From JAJFUE01 sp041687335 (GTDB lineage Bacteria; Sumerlaeota; Sumerlaeia; MVZB01), in contig JAWLCE010000016.1 of NCBI GenBank assembly GCA_041687335.1, positions 1 to 64,000 of the forward strand: DNA of 64,000 nucleotides, given 5' to 3'. The position numbers and the translations under genes are program-made. Every line of letters begins with the position of its first letter. The first letter of the stretch is position 1. Under the pieces are notes generated by a model. That model did no database searches. It was not told the DNA's origin and worked only from the letters and a program-made list of their open reading frames with translations. Of this stretch, positions 37,150-49,545 are shown in pieces.

Positions 37150-37569
37150 ATGGACCTCAGCATCCTGCCGGCGGTCAATGCGACGCTCAACGCGACGGCG
37201 GCGATCCTGCTGCTGGCGGGTTACATGGCCATCCGCCGGCGCCAGCCGCGCGTCCATGCCCGGTTCATGCTCGCGGCGTTCTCGGTCTCGGCCCTCTTTT
37301 TGATCTCCTACCTGACCTATCACTATACCGTCGGCCACACGGTCTTTGGCGGGGTCGGCTGGACGCGGCCGGTCTACTTCGCCGTGCTGATCACGCATGT
37401 CATTCTGGCGACGCTGGTGGCGCCGCTGGCGGTCTTCGTGCTGGCGCTGGGCGTGGGGGGCCGGTTCGCGCGCCACCGCCGCTGGGCTCGCCGGCTGCTG
37501 CCAGTCTGGTTCTACGTCTCGCTGACCGGTGTGCTGATCTACTTCATGCTGTATCATTGGTTTGCTTGA
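37150..37569 (+). CDS. DUF420-family membrane protein
   Basis: 139 residues, four helices (about 10-28, 40-58, 75-97, 112-132). DUF420 signature: NATAAILLLAGYMAIRRRQP then RVHARFMLAAFSVSALFLIS, YLTYHYTVG and HRRWARRLLPVWFYVSLTGV. Relatives are linked to cytochrome oxidase assembly (CtaM) in some bacteria, but no oxidase genes lie here. Confidence 0.85.
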   Translation: MDLSILPAVNATLNATAAILLLAGYMAIRRRQPRVHARFMLAAFSVSALFLISYLTYHYTVGHTVFGGVGWTRPVYFAVLITHVILATLVAPLAVFVLALGVGGRFARHRRWARRLLPVWFYVSLTGVLIYFMLYHWFA

Positions 37570-37590
37570 GGAGCGATGCGGGCGGCGGGG

Positions 37591-37637
37591 GGAATGGGAC
37601 GCGGATGAACGCGGATTAGGCGGATGGGCGCGGATTT
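37591..37637. repeat. Degenerate GCGGAT repeat (family B, copy 2)
   Basis: GGAATGGGACGCGGATG, then AACGCGGATTAGGCGGATGG and GCGCGGATTT. It directly precedes the pseudopilin fragment at 37638. See copy 1 at 30808-30900. Confidence 0.7.
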
Positions 37638-37892
37638 GTGTCCCACCTGAAGGTGGAACTACGAACCATGGGGAGCGTGTGCGGGGGAAGCGGCGCCACC
37701 TTCGGCTACTGGCGCAACGACGAGGGCACAGGCTGGATCCTGTTCAGCCCCGGCCCCGATGGTGTTTACGACATCGTGCCGTGGGAGGATTACGACCCCG
37801 CCAATCATCCCACCCCGGCGCTGATCGAGAAGAGCTACGACCCCACCAACGGCACCTACACCCGTGGAGACTTGTGGCGGGTGAAGAATTAA
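37638..37892 (+). pseudogene. C-terminal fragment of a pseudopilin-like protein
   Basis: 84 codons from a GTG (or ATG 37668). The sequence WILFSPGPDGVYDI, then EKSYDPTNGTYTRGDLWR, matches the C-terminal domain typical of class III pseudopilin-type proteins and shares YDPTNGT-x-(S/T)-x-G-D with the gene at 27497-28078. The N-terminal cleavage signal and helix are absent; in their place lies a degenerate GCGGAT repeat. It looks like a gene truncated at its 5' end, perhaps by a rearrangement at the repeat. A short expressed protein cannot be ruled out. Confidence 0.6.
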
Positions 37893-37934
37893 CAGAAACG
37901 CACAGGAAAATGGCAACTGCGGGAGCATGGGCTG

Positions 37935-38558
37935 ATGCGAAACATTACATCTGAGCAACTGCCGATGCTGATGATGTGGTGCGTGTTTGTGGTGTTCGGC
38001 CTGGTGCTATGGGTGGTCGGGGTGCTCGATTGGCCGGTCTATGATTTTGTAAGTCGTGTGCCCATGGCGGGTTATGGGCTTGCGCTGGCGGCGGTGGCGC
38101 CGGGGATCGGCGTACTGGGGGCGCTCTGCTTTGGGGTGCGTTGGCCGATCAAGGTCAAGGTAGGGCTGGGACTCGCCGCGCTGGGTTTGCTGATGGCCGC
38201 CGCCGCTTGTTTTTTGCTTTTTCGGGTCAATTACGGCAGCCAGATCGAGATGGCCACAACCTTATGGTTCAGGACGATAGCGCTGGGGGGGACAGGGCTG
38301 ATGGTTGCGGGGCCGTTACTCGCGATTTGGGCCATCGGCAGGATAAACGATGCCGTCGTGATCTACCTTTTGACATGCTGCATCATGCTGTGGCTTTACG
38401 GGCTGATTCCGCACCGGCTGTTCATGCACTGCTACTTCACCGAACCGGACCATCTGATGAATGCTGTGCTGTTTTCCGGCGCAATGATCTACCTGGTGCT
38501 GATGATGGGGCTCGGGATGGTACTTAATAAGCGGAAGATGCAGTTCAAGGGCAGCTAG
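37935..38558 (+). CDS. Multi-spanning membrane protein of unknown function
   Basis: 207 residues with six hydrophobic helices (about 12-32, 45-66, 70-92, 110-130, 138-156, 172-195). I recognise no family. A small His/Cys cluster (IPHRLFMHCYF near 160) lies between the last helices. It ends 1 base from the convergent FG-GAP gene. Confidence 0.55.
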   Translation: MRNITSEQLPMLMMWCVFVVFGLVLWVVGVLDWPVYDFVSRVPMAGYGLALAAVAPGIGVLGALCFGVRWPIKVKVGLGLAALGLLMAAAACFLLFRVNYGSQIEMATTLWFRTIALGGTGLMVAGPLLAIWAIGRINDAVVIYLLTCCIMLWLYGLIPHRLFMHCYFTEPDHLMNAVLFSGAMIYLVLMMGLGMVLNKRKMQFKGS

Positions 38559-38559
38559 T

Positions 38560-39735
38560 CTAGCGGAAATTCTGCCAGTTGCGGGTCGAAAGCCGCCGCA
38601 GGGTCTGGTTCTGGTAGAAAGCCAGGATATGCTCGCTGCTCGTGGCGTAATGAACCAGCACGTCCTGGTCGCCGTCGGCGTCAAAGTCAGTGAGCCACTG
38701 GTGCCTGACCGTGCCGAAAGTCTGGAAGGACTGTGGCGGGTCGAACGGACCGAACGGGCCCCCGCCGCCGTTGATCAGCAGCGTCCCGTCGCCCGAGCGG
38801 AAGATATCGCGACAGCCGTCCATGTTCAGGTCGGCGTAGATGCCGAGGTTGTCCAAGCTGACGGGGTGCGAGGTCCAGGCGGTCGGCGACGTGGAGCGAT
38901 CGCACTCGAGCCAGGAGTTGCCGAGCAGGAGATCGGTGTCGCCGTCGAAGTCGACGTCAATGGCCACGGGGGACGCCGGCGCATCGGCCAGGGAGGATTT
39001 GACGAATCCGCTGTAGTGGCTGCTGTCGTTGAGGAAGAGCCAGGCCCGCGAGCCCTTGCGCACGATGAGGTCGAGCGCGCCGTCCTCGTTGTAATCGAGT
39101 GAAGTGGCCGCGACGGGCACGGGATCATTGTATTGCATGCCGTCGATCAACTTGCTGGGCGAGCTGGTCCGGCATGAGTTCAACACGTGGGTCAGCGACC
39201 ATGAGTATGGATAGCGATCGGAGAAGGTTTGCTTGCTGATGACCAGCTCGAGGATGCCATTGCCGTCCAGGTCGAAGGCCCCGAGCAGCGCGTAGCTGCC
39301 CGACATGTTTCTGGCGTCGCGCAGACCCAGATTCCAGGGCATGCTGATCGTCTTTTCGCCGGAGGCGTCGATGCGGCAGCTATAAAGGTCGTGGCCGTTG
39401 CCGAACAGGAGATCCCACTGGCCGTCGCTATCCAGGTCGACCACCCTCAGCAGGGTGGGAGTATAGGGGTACTGTAGTTCCAACTGGTGAAAGACCACCG
39501 GCTCTCCGAAACGCCCCGTGACGTTCATCCGCACGGTGATGAGCTGGGGGTCGAGATATGCGAGCAGATCGGGCCGGCCGTCGCCATCGACATCGGCCAA
39601 GGCCAGGCGTCCCGGATCGGACGCCTGCTGAAGCACGATGCGCGGGGGGAGGAAAATGGAGCCGTCATCGCCCGCGGCCCAGGTGGGGCCGACGAATAAC
39701 CATAGCCCCACAAGGCCGAACAAGAAGCGTAGCAT
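38560..39735 (-). CDS. Exported FG-GAP/VCBS-repeat protein
   Basis: 391 residues. Signal peptide (1-20). Seven repeats carry calcium-binding D-x-D-x-D-G-x-x-D loops: DVDGDGRPDLL, DLDSDGQWDLL, DLDGNGILELV, DYNEDGALDLI, DVDFDGDTDLL, DLNMDGCRDIF, DFDADGDQDVL. Seven blades suggest a complete beta-propeller like integrin alpha or FG-GAP lectins. Likely extracellular adhesion or polysaccharide binding. GGAGGG precedes the ATG. Confidence 0.85.
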   Translation of the reverse strand: MLRFLFGLVGLWLFVGPTWAAGDDGSIFLPPRIVLQQASDPGRLALADVDGDGRPDLLAYLDPQLITVRMNVTGRFGEPVVFHQLELQYPYTPTLLRVVDLDSDGQWDLLFGNGHDLYSCRIDASGEKTISMPWNLGLRDARNMSGSYALLGAFDLDGNGILELVISKQTFSDRYPYSWSLTHVLNSCRTSSPSKLIDGMQYNDPVPVAATSLDYNEDGALDLIVRKGSRAWLFLNDSSHYSGFVKSSLADAPASPVAIDVDFDGDTDLLLGNSWLECDRSTSPTAWTSHPVSLDNLGIYADLNMDGCRDIFRSGDGTLLINGGGGPFGPFDPPQSFQTFGTVRHQWLTDFDADGDQDVLVHYATSSEHILAFYQNQTLRRLSTRNWQNFR

Positions 39736-39896
39736 GCTCGCCCTCCGGACCAGCCGTCAGACAACGAATTCCCCTCCCGGCGGCTTTATGCAATTATTTG
39801 TTTATATCATCTGATACGGTGTGTCAACTTCCGACACCAGACGCATTAAGCGGCCCCTCCCGATGCGCACGGACCGTAATTGGCAAACCCGGCCTG

Positions 39897-42560
<2,664 letters not shown>

Positions 42561-42693
42561 CGTTCAAGCTCCCGCAGGCATTCATTGGCGCCCCAGCGAA
42601 TCGTTTGGGGGCGACAGGGATATTGAATACAAAAACCGGGCCAAAGAAGTGTGGGGAACGAACTTCCATCCCAACAGCAGGTGATGCCGGATC

Positions 42694-42790
42694 GGCCGCC
42701 CCTTTCGGGGCTCGGATGATGGTGGCGCATGACCGGGGGCTCGCCTAGGCTCGCCCCCGGCTACTTGCGATCGCCCCTTACGGGGCTAGG
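42694..42790. repeat. Cluster of GC hairpins (GCCCC..GGGGC type)
   Basis: GCCCCTTTCGGGGC (near 42698-42711), the perfect CCGGGGGC/GCCCCCGG stem (42733-42740 with 42753-42760) and GCCCCTTACGGGGC (near 42773). They fill the 333-base gap between yceH and clpB with no gene. Similar hairpins are at 43676-43790. Confidence 0.6.
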
Positions 42791-42893
42791 TCATTCGCCA
42801 TCAACGTCCAGGATCAAGGCCTGGGTCTCGGACCATGGGCCATAGTGACCCAACTCCGGTTGGCGGCGGATCAAAAGGCGGCGCGAGATTTGT

Positions 42894-43535
42894 TCAAGAG
42901 GAGGCCTGGCCGCCGATGAGTTCATCGAGCTCGGCGCGCAGGCGGGCGACCTCTTCCTCGAGCCGGGTGACGCGCGCCTCCAATTCGGTGCGGGTGGGCT
43001 GGGCGGGGGACGGCGCGACCGACGATTCAGCGGCGGGCTCGCCGGCCAGGAGGTGGGCCCAGCGTTCCTCGCGGGTGCCCGGACGGCGCTCGAGCCGGCG
43101 CACGAGCGGGCCTTCCTCACGCCCGGCCAGCTCGGCCAGCGCCTCCTCGACCTGCGCCGCAGAATTGAAATTGTGCAGGCGCGAGGCGCGCGAGCGCAGT
43201 TCGCTGACCGTCTGCGGCCCGCGCAGGAGCAGCTCGCACAGCACCGCCACCTGGGGGGCGTCCAAGCCCAGCACGGCATTGGCGCGGTGGCCGAAGCGCG
43301 GGACGCGCCCGGCCGGATCATGGATCTCGCGCGCGAGGCCGTGCCCACGCAGCGCCTCGAGCGCCCGCTGGATCGTGTCGGCATCATAGGCCACCACCGG
43401 CTGACGGTTGGATTTCTGGTTGCAGGCCGCCAGCAGCGCGTTGAGGGTGAGCGGATAATACTCGGGGGTAGTGAGCTGCTTCTCGATCAGCGCCCCCAGC
43501 ACGCGCGTCTGTTCCTGGCTCAATGGCGTCTGCAT
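42894..43535 (-). CDS. yceH: YceH/DUF480-family protein (UPF0502)
   Basis: 213 residues. Two winged-helix units: LSQEQTRVLGALIEKQLTTP with YYPLTLNALLAACNQKSNR, then QVAVLCELLLRGPQTVSELR. A coiled coil (about 185-207) ends it. Function is not established; the fold suggests DNA binding. AAGGAG precedes the ATG. Confidence 0.92.
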   Translation of the reverse strand: MQTPLSQEQTRVLGALIEKQLTTPEYYPLTLNALLAACNQKSNRQPVVAYDADTIQRALEALRGHGLAREIHDPAGRVPRFGHRANAVLGLDAPQVAVLCELLLRGPQTVSELRSRASRLHNFNSAAQVEEALAELAGREEGPLVRRLERRPGTREERWAHLLAGEPAAESSVAPSPAQPTRTELEARVTRLEEEVARLRAELDELIGGQASS

Positions 43536-43675
43536 CGCGGGCTCTCCTTCAGCTTGCGTCGGTCACAGTTCCATGTTGACTAAAAACCGGGCAAAAGACA
43601 CGAAAATGCGTAGGGGGGGGCAGTTGGTCGGCAGGGTTAAGGACTGGTAAAAATCAGAGCGACACAATCAGCCCC

Positions 43676-43790
43676 TCTGGCGACCACTGTATCGCCCCTT
43701 CAGGGCTTGGATGAAATTGAACCCGTAACCCAGGGTTACGCTTCGCTCACCCTGGGCTTCTTGACTGCCGCTGCCCCTTCAGGGCAGCAG
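43676..43790. repeat. Hairpin repeat cluster (CCCAGGGTTACGCTTCGCTC type)
   Basis: GCCCCTTCAGGGC (near 43694-43706), CCCAGGGTTACGCTTCGCTC with ACCCTGGG pairing around it (43729-43755), and CTGCCCCTTCAGGGCAGCAG (near 43771-43790). A dispersed intergenic element of a type seen in other GC-rich genomes. No gene in 43536-43907. Confidence 0.6.
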
Positions 43791-43907
43791 AAGCAATCCG
43801 CGAGGTTGCCAGCGAAGACCCGACCTACCACCGTAACATGGCTTTGAGATTTTGATTCCGCTGGTGCATGCTGGTAGAGAGCATCGCATGGCCCCGGGAG
43901 GGCGCGC

Positions 43908-44684
43908 ATGGAACCTGAAATCTTCGATCGCGAACTGGCGGCCTGCTACGACCGGATGATCCGCTGGGAGCGGCGGCTGGCGCTGGAGCGGCCGCTGTTT
44001 GAGGCGCTCTGGCATAGGCGCGGGGCCCGCAGCGTGCTCGATGCCGCCTGCGGCAGCGGCGCCCACCTGGAGCTGTTTGTGGAGCAGGGGCTGAAGGCGG
44101 TCGGCGCCGATGGCTCGCCGGGGATGCTCGAGCTGGCCCGGCAGCGGCTGGCGACGCTGCCCGAGGAGCGCCGGCCACCGCTGACGCTGGCCACCTGGCG
44201 CGAGCTGCCCAATAAAATCGCCGCCCGCTTTGACGCCGTGCTCTGCCTGGGCAACTCGCTGCCCTACGTGACCGACCAGGGCGAGCTGGAAGCCTCGCTG
44301 GCAGGGTTGTGGTCGCGCGTGGCGCCCGAGGGGATGCTGGTCATCCAATACAAGAATTTCGAGCTGCTGCGGTCGCGGGGGGAGCGCTTCCTGCCGCTGT
44401 CGAGCCATCGCGAGGAGGGCAGGGTCGAAATGGTCGCGGTGCGCCAATACGACTGGCGCGAGGGGGCGGTCGATTTCCTCGCCATCATCCTGCAGCGCGA
44501 GGCGCCCACGGCCGACTGGCGCATGCGGCACTGGACCACGCCGCTGGCCACCTGGCCGCCGGCACTGGTTTCGGGGGTGCTGCTGGGGCTGGGCGCGCGC
44601 GTCGAGCTGTGCGGCTCGCTGGCGCTCGAGCCGTTCGACCCCGCCGCGAGCGATGACGTCGTGCTGGTGGCGACCACGCCATGA
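43908..44684 (+). CDS. Class I SAM-dependent methyltransferase
   Basis: 258 residues. Motif I VLDAACGSGAHLE (about 43-55) and motif II-like AVGADGSPGMLELAR bind S-adenosylmethionine; post-I acidic DG and motif IV FDAVLCLGNSLPYV follow. The C-terminal half has a beta-rich extension as in glycine/sarcosine-type enzymes. Substrate unknown. GGGAGG precedes the ATG. The stop overlaps the VanZ gene start by 4 bases. Confidence 0.85.
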   Translation: MEPEIFDRELAACYDRMIRWERRLALERPLFEALWHRRGARSVLDAACGSGAHLELFVEQGLKAVGADGSPGMLELARQRLATLPEERRPPLTLATWRELPNKIAARFDAVLCLGNSLPYVTDQGELEASLAGLWSRVAPEGMLVIQYKNFELLRSRGERFLPLSSHREEGRVEMVAVRQYDWREGAVDFLAIILQREAPTADWRMRHWTTPLATWPPALVSGVLLGLGARVELCGSLALEPFDPAASDDVVLVATTP

Positions 44685-45136
44685 CCGGGCAGGTGGAAGC
44701 CATCATCAAGCCGCTGGTCCGCCTGCATGAGGAGGGCTGCCGACGGCCGCGACTTTATTACCTGATGCCGCTGGCGCTGTGGGGAGGCCTGATCCTGTTG
44801 GGAAGCCTGGCCCCCCCCTCGCGGCTGCCCGAGATCGAGACCTCGGACAAGGTTCAGCATTTGCTGGCTTATGCGGTGCTGGGCTGGCTGCTGGCGCGGG
44901 CATGGGCCTGCCGGCGGCGGCCGAGCCCGGCAACCGTGGCGGCGATGCTGGCGTCGGCGACACTATTCGGGCTGCTGGTCGAAGTCCTGCAGCAGCTGAC
45001 GCCCTCGCGCACTTTTGACTGGCTGGATGCCGTCGCCAATACCGGCGGCGCGGCCACCGGCATCGCGATTTGGCTGATCTGGCGGGCCGCACTCAGGCGC
45101 GCCGTCGCCCCCCCATCCCTCGCGGAGGACGCATGA
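44681..45136 (+). CDS. VanZ-family membrane protein
   Basis: 151 residues, four helices. VanZ-like signature: DKVQHLLAYAVLGWLLARAW and LLVEVLQQLTPSRTFDWLDA followed by VANTGGAATG. The family's function is unclear; one member affects teicoplanin resistance. ATGA overlaps on both sides tie it to the methyltransferase and DUF547 genes in one operon. Confidence 0.85.
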   Translation: MTGQVEAIIKPLVRLHEEGCRRPRLYYLMPLALWGGLILLGSLAPPSRLPEIETSDKVQHLLAYAVLGWLLARAWACRRRPSPATVAAMLASATLFGLLVEVLQQLTPSRTFDWLDAVANTGGAATGIAIWLIWRAALRRAVAPPSLAEDA

Positions 45137-45897
45137 TGATCCCGCTTCGGCCGTTATTGGCGCTCGCACTGGGCATGATCCTGCTGGGCGGCTGCGCCCG
45201 CACCACCGAGCCGCTGCCCGGGCGGTTCGACCGCAGCTATGCCGACTGGAACCACCTGCTCACGACCCACCTGCGCGCCGATGGGCTGGATTACGCCGCC
45301 GTCGCCGCCGATCGGACTGGGCTTGAGCGCGCGGTGATGAACCTGGAGCGCGTCGGGGCCGATGAGTTTGCCGGCTGGCCACCCGCCGAGCGGCTCGCCT
45401 ACCTGATCAACGCCCACAATATCATGGCCGTCCGGCAGATCGTGGAGCGGTGGCCGGCGCGGCGAAGCGTGGTCCGCAATGCGCGCGAGGTCGAACTGCT
45501 GGGGCGGCACTGGTCGCTGCGCGAGCTGGCCGAGGCCGCGATGAGCCGCGACTATAATGAGCCGCGCGCGATTTTCCTGCTCAACTGGGGCGAGCGCGGC
45601 TGCGCACCGCTGCCCGAGGTGGCCGCGATGGGCCAGAACCTGCCGACCCTGCTCGACCGCCAGACGCGCCGGGTGATCAATGACGAGCGCTATGCGCGAT
45701 TCGACTGGACCCGCCGCCGCGCCGAGCTGACTCCGCTGCTGAGCGAATATCGCGAAAACTTCGAGCGCATCTATGGCAGCCTGTGGGTCTTCCTGGAGCG
45801 CAACCTGGCCGCCGCCGAGGCGCGCAACCTTGCCGACCGCCGCCCCAAGTTGGACTTCATGCCCTTTGACCGGACGCTCGCCGCGGGCGGCCGATGA
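45133..45897 (+). CDS. DUF547-family lipoprotein
   Basis: 254 residues. Lipoprotein signal with lipobox LLGGC (Cys near 21). DUF547 features: RSYADWNHLLTTHLRADGLD, LAYLINAHNIMAVRQIVE, and AIFLLNWGERGCAPLPE with the Cys and the aligned polar residues that suggest a papain-like fold. No substrate is known. GCGGAGGA precedes the ATG, which overlaps the VanZ stop. Confidence 0.83.
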   Translation: MMIPLRPLLALALGMILLGGCARTTEPLPGRFDRSYADWNHLLTTHLRADGLDYAAVAADRTGLERAVMNLERVGADEFAGWPPAERLAYLINAHNIMAVRQIVERWPARRSVVRNAREVELLGRHWSLRELAEAAMSRDYNEPRAIFLLNWGERGCAPLPEVAAMGQNLPTLLDRQTRRVINDERYARFDWTRRRAELTPLLSEYRENFERIYGSLWVFLERNLAAAEARNLADRRPKLDFMPFDRTLAAGGR

Positions 45898-45910
45898 CCA
45901 TCAAGGTGAT

Positions 45911-46723
45911 TCAGCGCTGGCAGACGGGACAGTAGAAGGTGGAGCGTTGCTGCTGGATGAGGCGCTCGACGGGGGAGCCGCAGCGCGGGCAGGGCTGGCC
46001 TTCGCGGGCATAGACGCGCAGGTAGCGGCCATAGCCGCCCTCCAGGCCGCGCGAATCCTGAAAATCGGAGAAGGTCGTGCCGTTGGCGGCGATGGCGCGG
46101 CGCAGGGTGGCGCGAATGGCGCGGACCAGCCGCGAGATTTCTTCCGCATCGAGTTGGCAGGCCGGGCGGCGGGGATCGATCCCCGCCTCGTGCAGCGCCT
46201 CGCTGGCGTAGATGTTGCCCAGGCCGACGATGCAGTCCTGGCGCAGCAGCCAGGTCTTGATGGGAGTGCGCGAGCGCGCCAGCAGCGCGGCCAGCGCCCG
46301 TGCGGTGAACTCCCGCTCGAGCGGATCAAGCCCGGCCGGGCCGGCCTGCTCGGGCGCATCGACCAGCCGCAGGGTGCCGAAGCGCCGCACGTCGACAAAA
46401 TCAAGCACGCCACGCTCGAGCCGCAGGCGCGCCCGCAGCGGCGGCGCGGCCGGGCGATCGGCCCGCTCGCTCCAGATGAGCCGGCCCGTCATGCGCAGGT
46501 GAACAATCAGCCAACGCGAGGGGCGGCGGCCGGCCGGGTCGACCAGCTCGATGCCGATTTGTTTGCCGATGCGGCGGACGCCGGCGACGCGCCGCCCCGC
46601 CAGCTCAGCCGGTGCGATCAATTCAAGCTTGGGATCGAGGATCACGGCGCGCCGGATGAGTTGCCCCGACAGCAGCGGCGCCAGTTGACGCGCAACCGTT
46701 TCGACCTCGGGCAGCTCGGGCAT
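45911..46723 (-). CDS. mutM: Formamidopyrimidine-DNA glycosylase
   Basis: 270 residues. Excises 8-oxoguanine and ring-opened purines. PELPEVETVARQLAP at the N-terminus supplies the catalytic Pro2 and Glu3; a helix-two-turn-helix (QDCIVGLGNIYASEALH) follows. The zinc finger is complete: CPRCGSPVERLIQQQRSTFY and CPVCQ. It starts 2 bases after the murC stop, so it is likely cotranscribed with murC. Confidence 0.97.
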   Translation of the reverse strand: MPELPEVETVARQLAPLLSGQLIRRAVILDPKLELIAPAELAGRRVAGVRRIGKQIGIELVDPAGRRPSRWLIVHLRMTGRLIWSERADRPAAPPLRARLRLERGVLDFVDVRRFGTLRLVDAPEQAGPAGLDPLEREFTARALAALLARSRTPIKTWLLRQDCIVGLGNIYASEALHEAGIDPRRPACQLDAEEISRLVRAIRATLRRAIAANGTTFSDFQDSRGLEGGYGRYLRVYAREGQPCPRCGSPVERLIQQQRSTFYCPVCQR

Positions 46724-46725
46724 CG

Positions 46726-48150
<1,425 letters not shown>

Positions 48151-48189
48151 GTGCCTGCCAATCAATGTCTATTCGAGTTCAAATTTAAT

Positions 48190-48310
48190 TCTATTCATTC
48201 AATTCATTGCGTCCACGAATTTACACGGAAATTTGGGAGACATGAATTGACACGAAAATGTGCTCGGTGGTTCAAAGGGTTTTGCAGAGAACTGGACCAG
48301 ACTCCGAGTC
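48190..48310. repeat. AT-rich degenerate repeat inside the dcw cluster (family E)
   Basis: GTCCACGAATTTACACGGAA, then GAATTGACACGAAAATGTG: imperfect units of a dispersed repeat (ACACGAAAATG also at 43597-43607). It separates murG from murC, which normally abut. No gene. Confidence 0.5.
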
Positions 48311-48370
48311 ATATTTCGCACTTTTTGCCTTTCGTGAACTTCCCTTGAAACTCAAGGTCGCCGGGGCGTT

Positions 48371-49537
48371 TCAGGATCGCAGATTGTCGGGGACAAACTC
48401 AAGCACCAGCCGCGCCAGCTGGTGGGCGGCGTCGGGGCGACCGAGCGAGCGGGCCGCCTCGGCCATCGTGGCCAGACGGCCTGGATCGCGCGCCAGTTCG
48501 TCCAGAATCGACTCGAGCTGATCCAAGGCGCGCGGGTCATCCTGATCGACGATGTGAGCCGCGCCGGCGCGGTCGAGACGCAGCGCGTTGGCAAACTGGT
48601 GGCGGCCGGCGTGGGGCAGCGGCAGCAGGATCGAGGGCTTGCCAAGGGCCGTCAATTCCGAGAGTGTCAGCGCCCCGGCGCGGGCAATGATCAGGTCGGC
48701 GGCGGCATAGGCGCGCGCCATTTCCTCGATGTAGGGATTGATCGAATGTTCCTCGGGCGGCCGCCTCATCGTCGCCAGCTCGCGCTGGACGACCTCGAAG
48801 TGCGCCGGGCCGGTCGACCAGAGCAGTTGCCAGGCGGCGGCGTGGTTTTCGGCGGATTCACTGCGGTGGAGCAGGTCCAAGAGCAGTCGATTGAGCCCCT
48901 GCGCCCCCTGCGAGCCCCCCAGGCAGAGGCAGACCAGCCGCTCCTGGCCGACGCGGAAATAGCGGCGCGCCTCGGCACGATCGACCGGCGCCAGGATTTC
49001 GGAACGGATTGGATTGCCGACGGCGTGCTGACGGCGCCGATTCCAGAGGCCGCGCGGGCGTTCCACGGCAGTGCCGATCGAGGAGGCCAGCGGCGCCAGG
49101 GCGCGATTGGCTGAGCCCGCCCGCTCGTTCTGCTCGTGCAGCACAATCCTGGCCCCGCTCAAACGCGCGGCCAGCAGCGGCGCCACCGACACATAGCTGC
49201 CGAAGCCGACGGCCACCTGGACCGGCTTCTGGCGCAACTGGCGGCGCGAGCGTGCCAGCGCCGCCATGAACTGGCCCCAGAATCGGAAGCGATCGATCAG
49301 GCCCGGCCGGCGATGCCCCAGCGGCAGGACCCAGGGTTGAATCCCCAGCCGCCGATAGATCTGCCACTCGGAGGGGCGGTTGCCGCAGATGAACTGAACT
49401 TCGACATCGGGGGCGAGCTCGGCCAGCGCGTGGGAGAGCGCCACGGCCGGATAGATATGGCCGCCCGTGCCGCCGGCTGCAAGCAGCACGCGGGGCCGGC
49501 GGGCGGACCGGAGAGAACGCTTCGAGTCCTGGCTCAT
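48371..49537 (-). CDS. murG: UDP-GlcNAc:lipid I N-acetylglucosaminyltransferase
   Basis: 388 residues. Converts lipid I to lipid II on the inner face of the membrane. Gly-rich loop AAGGTGGHIYPAVALSHALA; then VGFGSYVSVAP, LHEQNERAG, and the donor-site LCLGGSQGAQGLN, RAGALTLSELTALGKPSILL and LPHAGRHQFANA. The frame stays open far upstream (to 50725), but that part lies opposite the codon pattern of ftsW and is a shadow. The ATG is 8 bases after ftsW's stop. Confidence 0.96.
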   Translation of the reverse strand: MSQDSKRSLRSARRPRVLLAAGGTGGHIYPAVALSHALAELAPDVEVQFICGNRPSEWQIYRRLGIQPWVLPLGHRRPGLIDRFRFWGQFMAALARSRRQLRQKPVQVAVGFGSYVSVAPLLAARLSGARIVLHEQNERAGSANRALAPLASSIGTAVERPRGLWNRRRQHAVGNPIRSEILAPVDRAEARRYFRVGQERLVCLCLGGSQGAQGLNRLLLDLLHRSESAENHAAAWQLLWSTGPAHFEVVQRELATMRRPPEEHSINPYIEEMARAYAAADLIIARAGALTLSELTALGKPSILLPLPHAGRHQFANALRLDRAGAAHIVDQDDPRALDQLESILDELARDPGRLATMAEAARSLGRPDAAHQLARLVLEFVPDNLRS

Positions 49538-49545
49538 TTGCGGAG

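Noticed and set aside
42561..42700. CIRCE or sigma-32 element upstream of clpB
   Set aside because: No TTAGCACTC-N9-GAGTGCTAA and no convincing CTTGAAA/CCCCAT pair was found.
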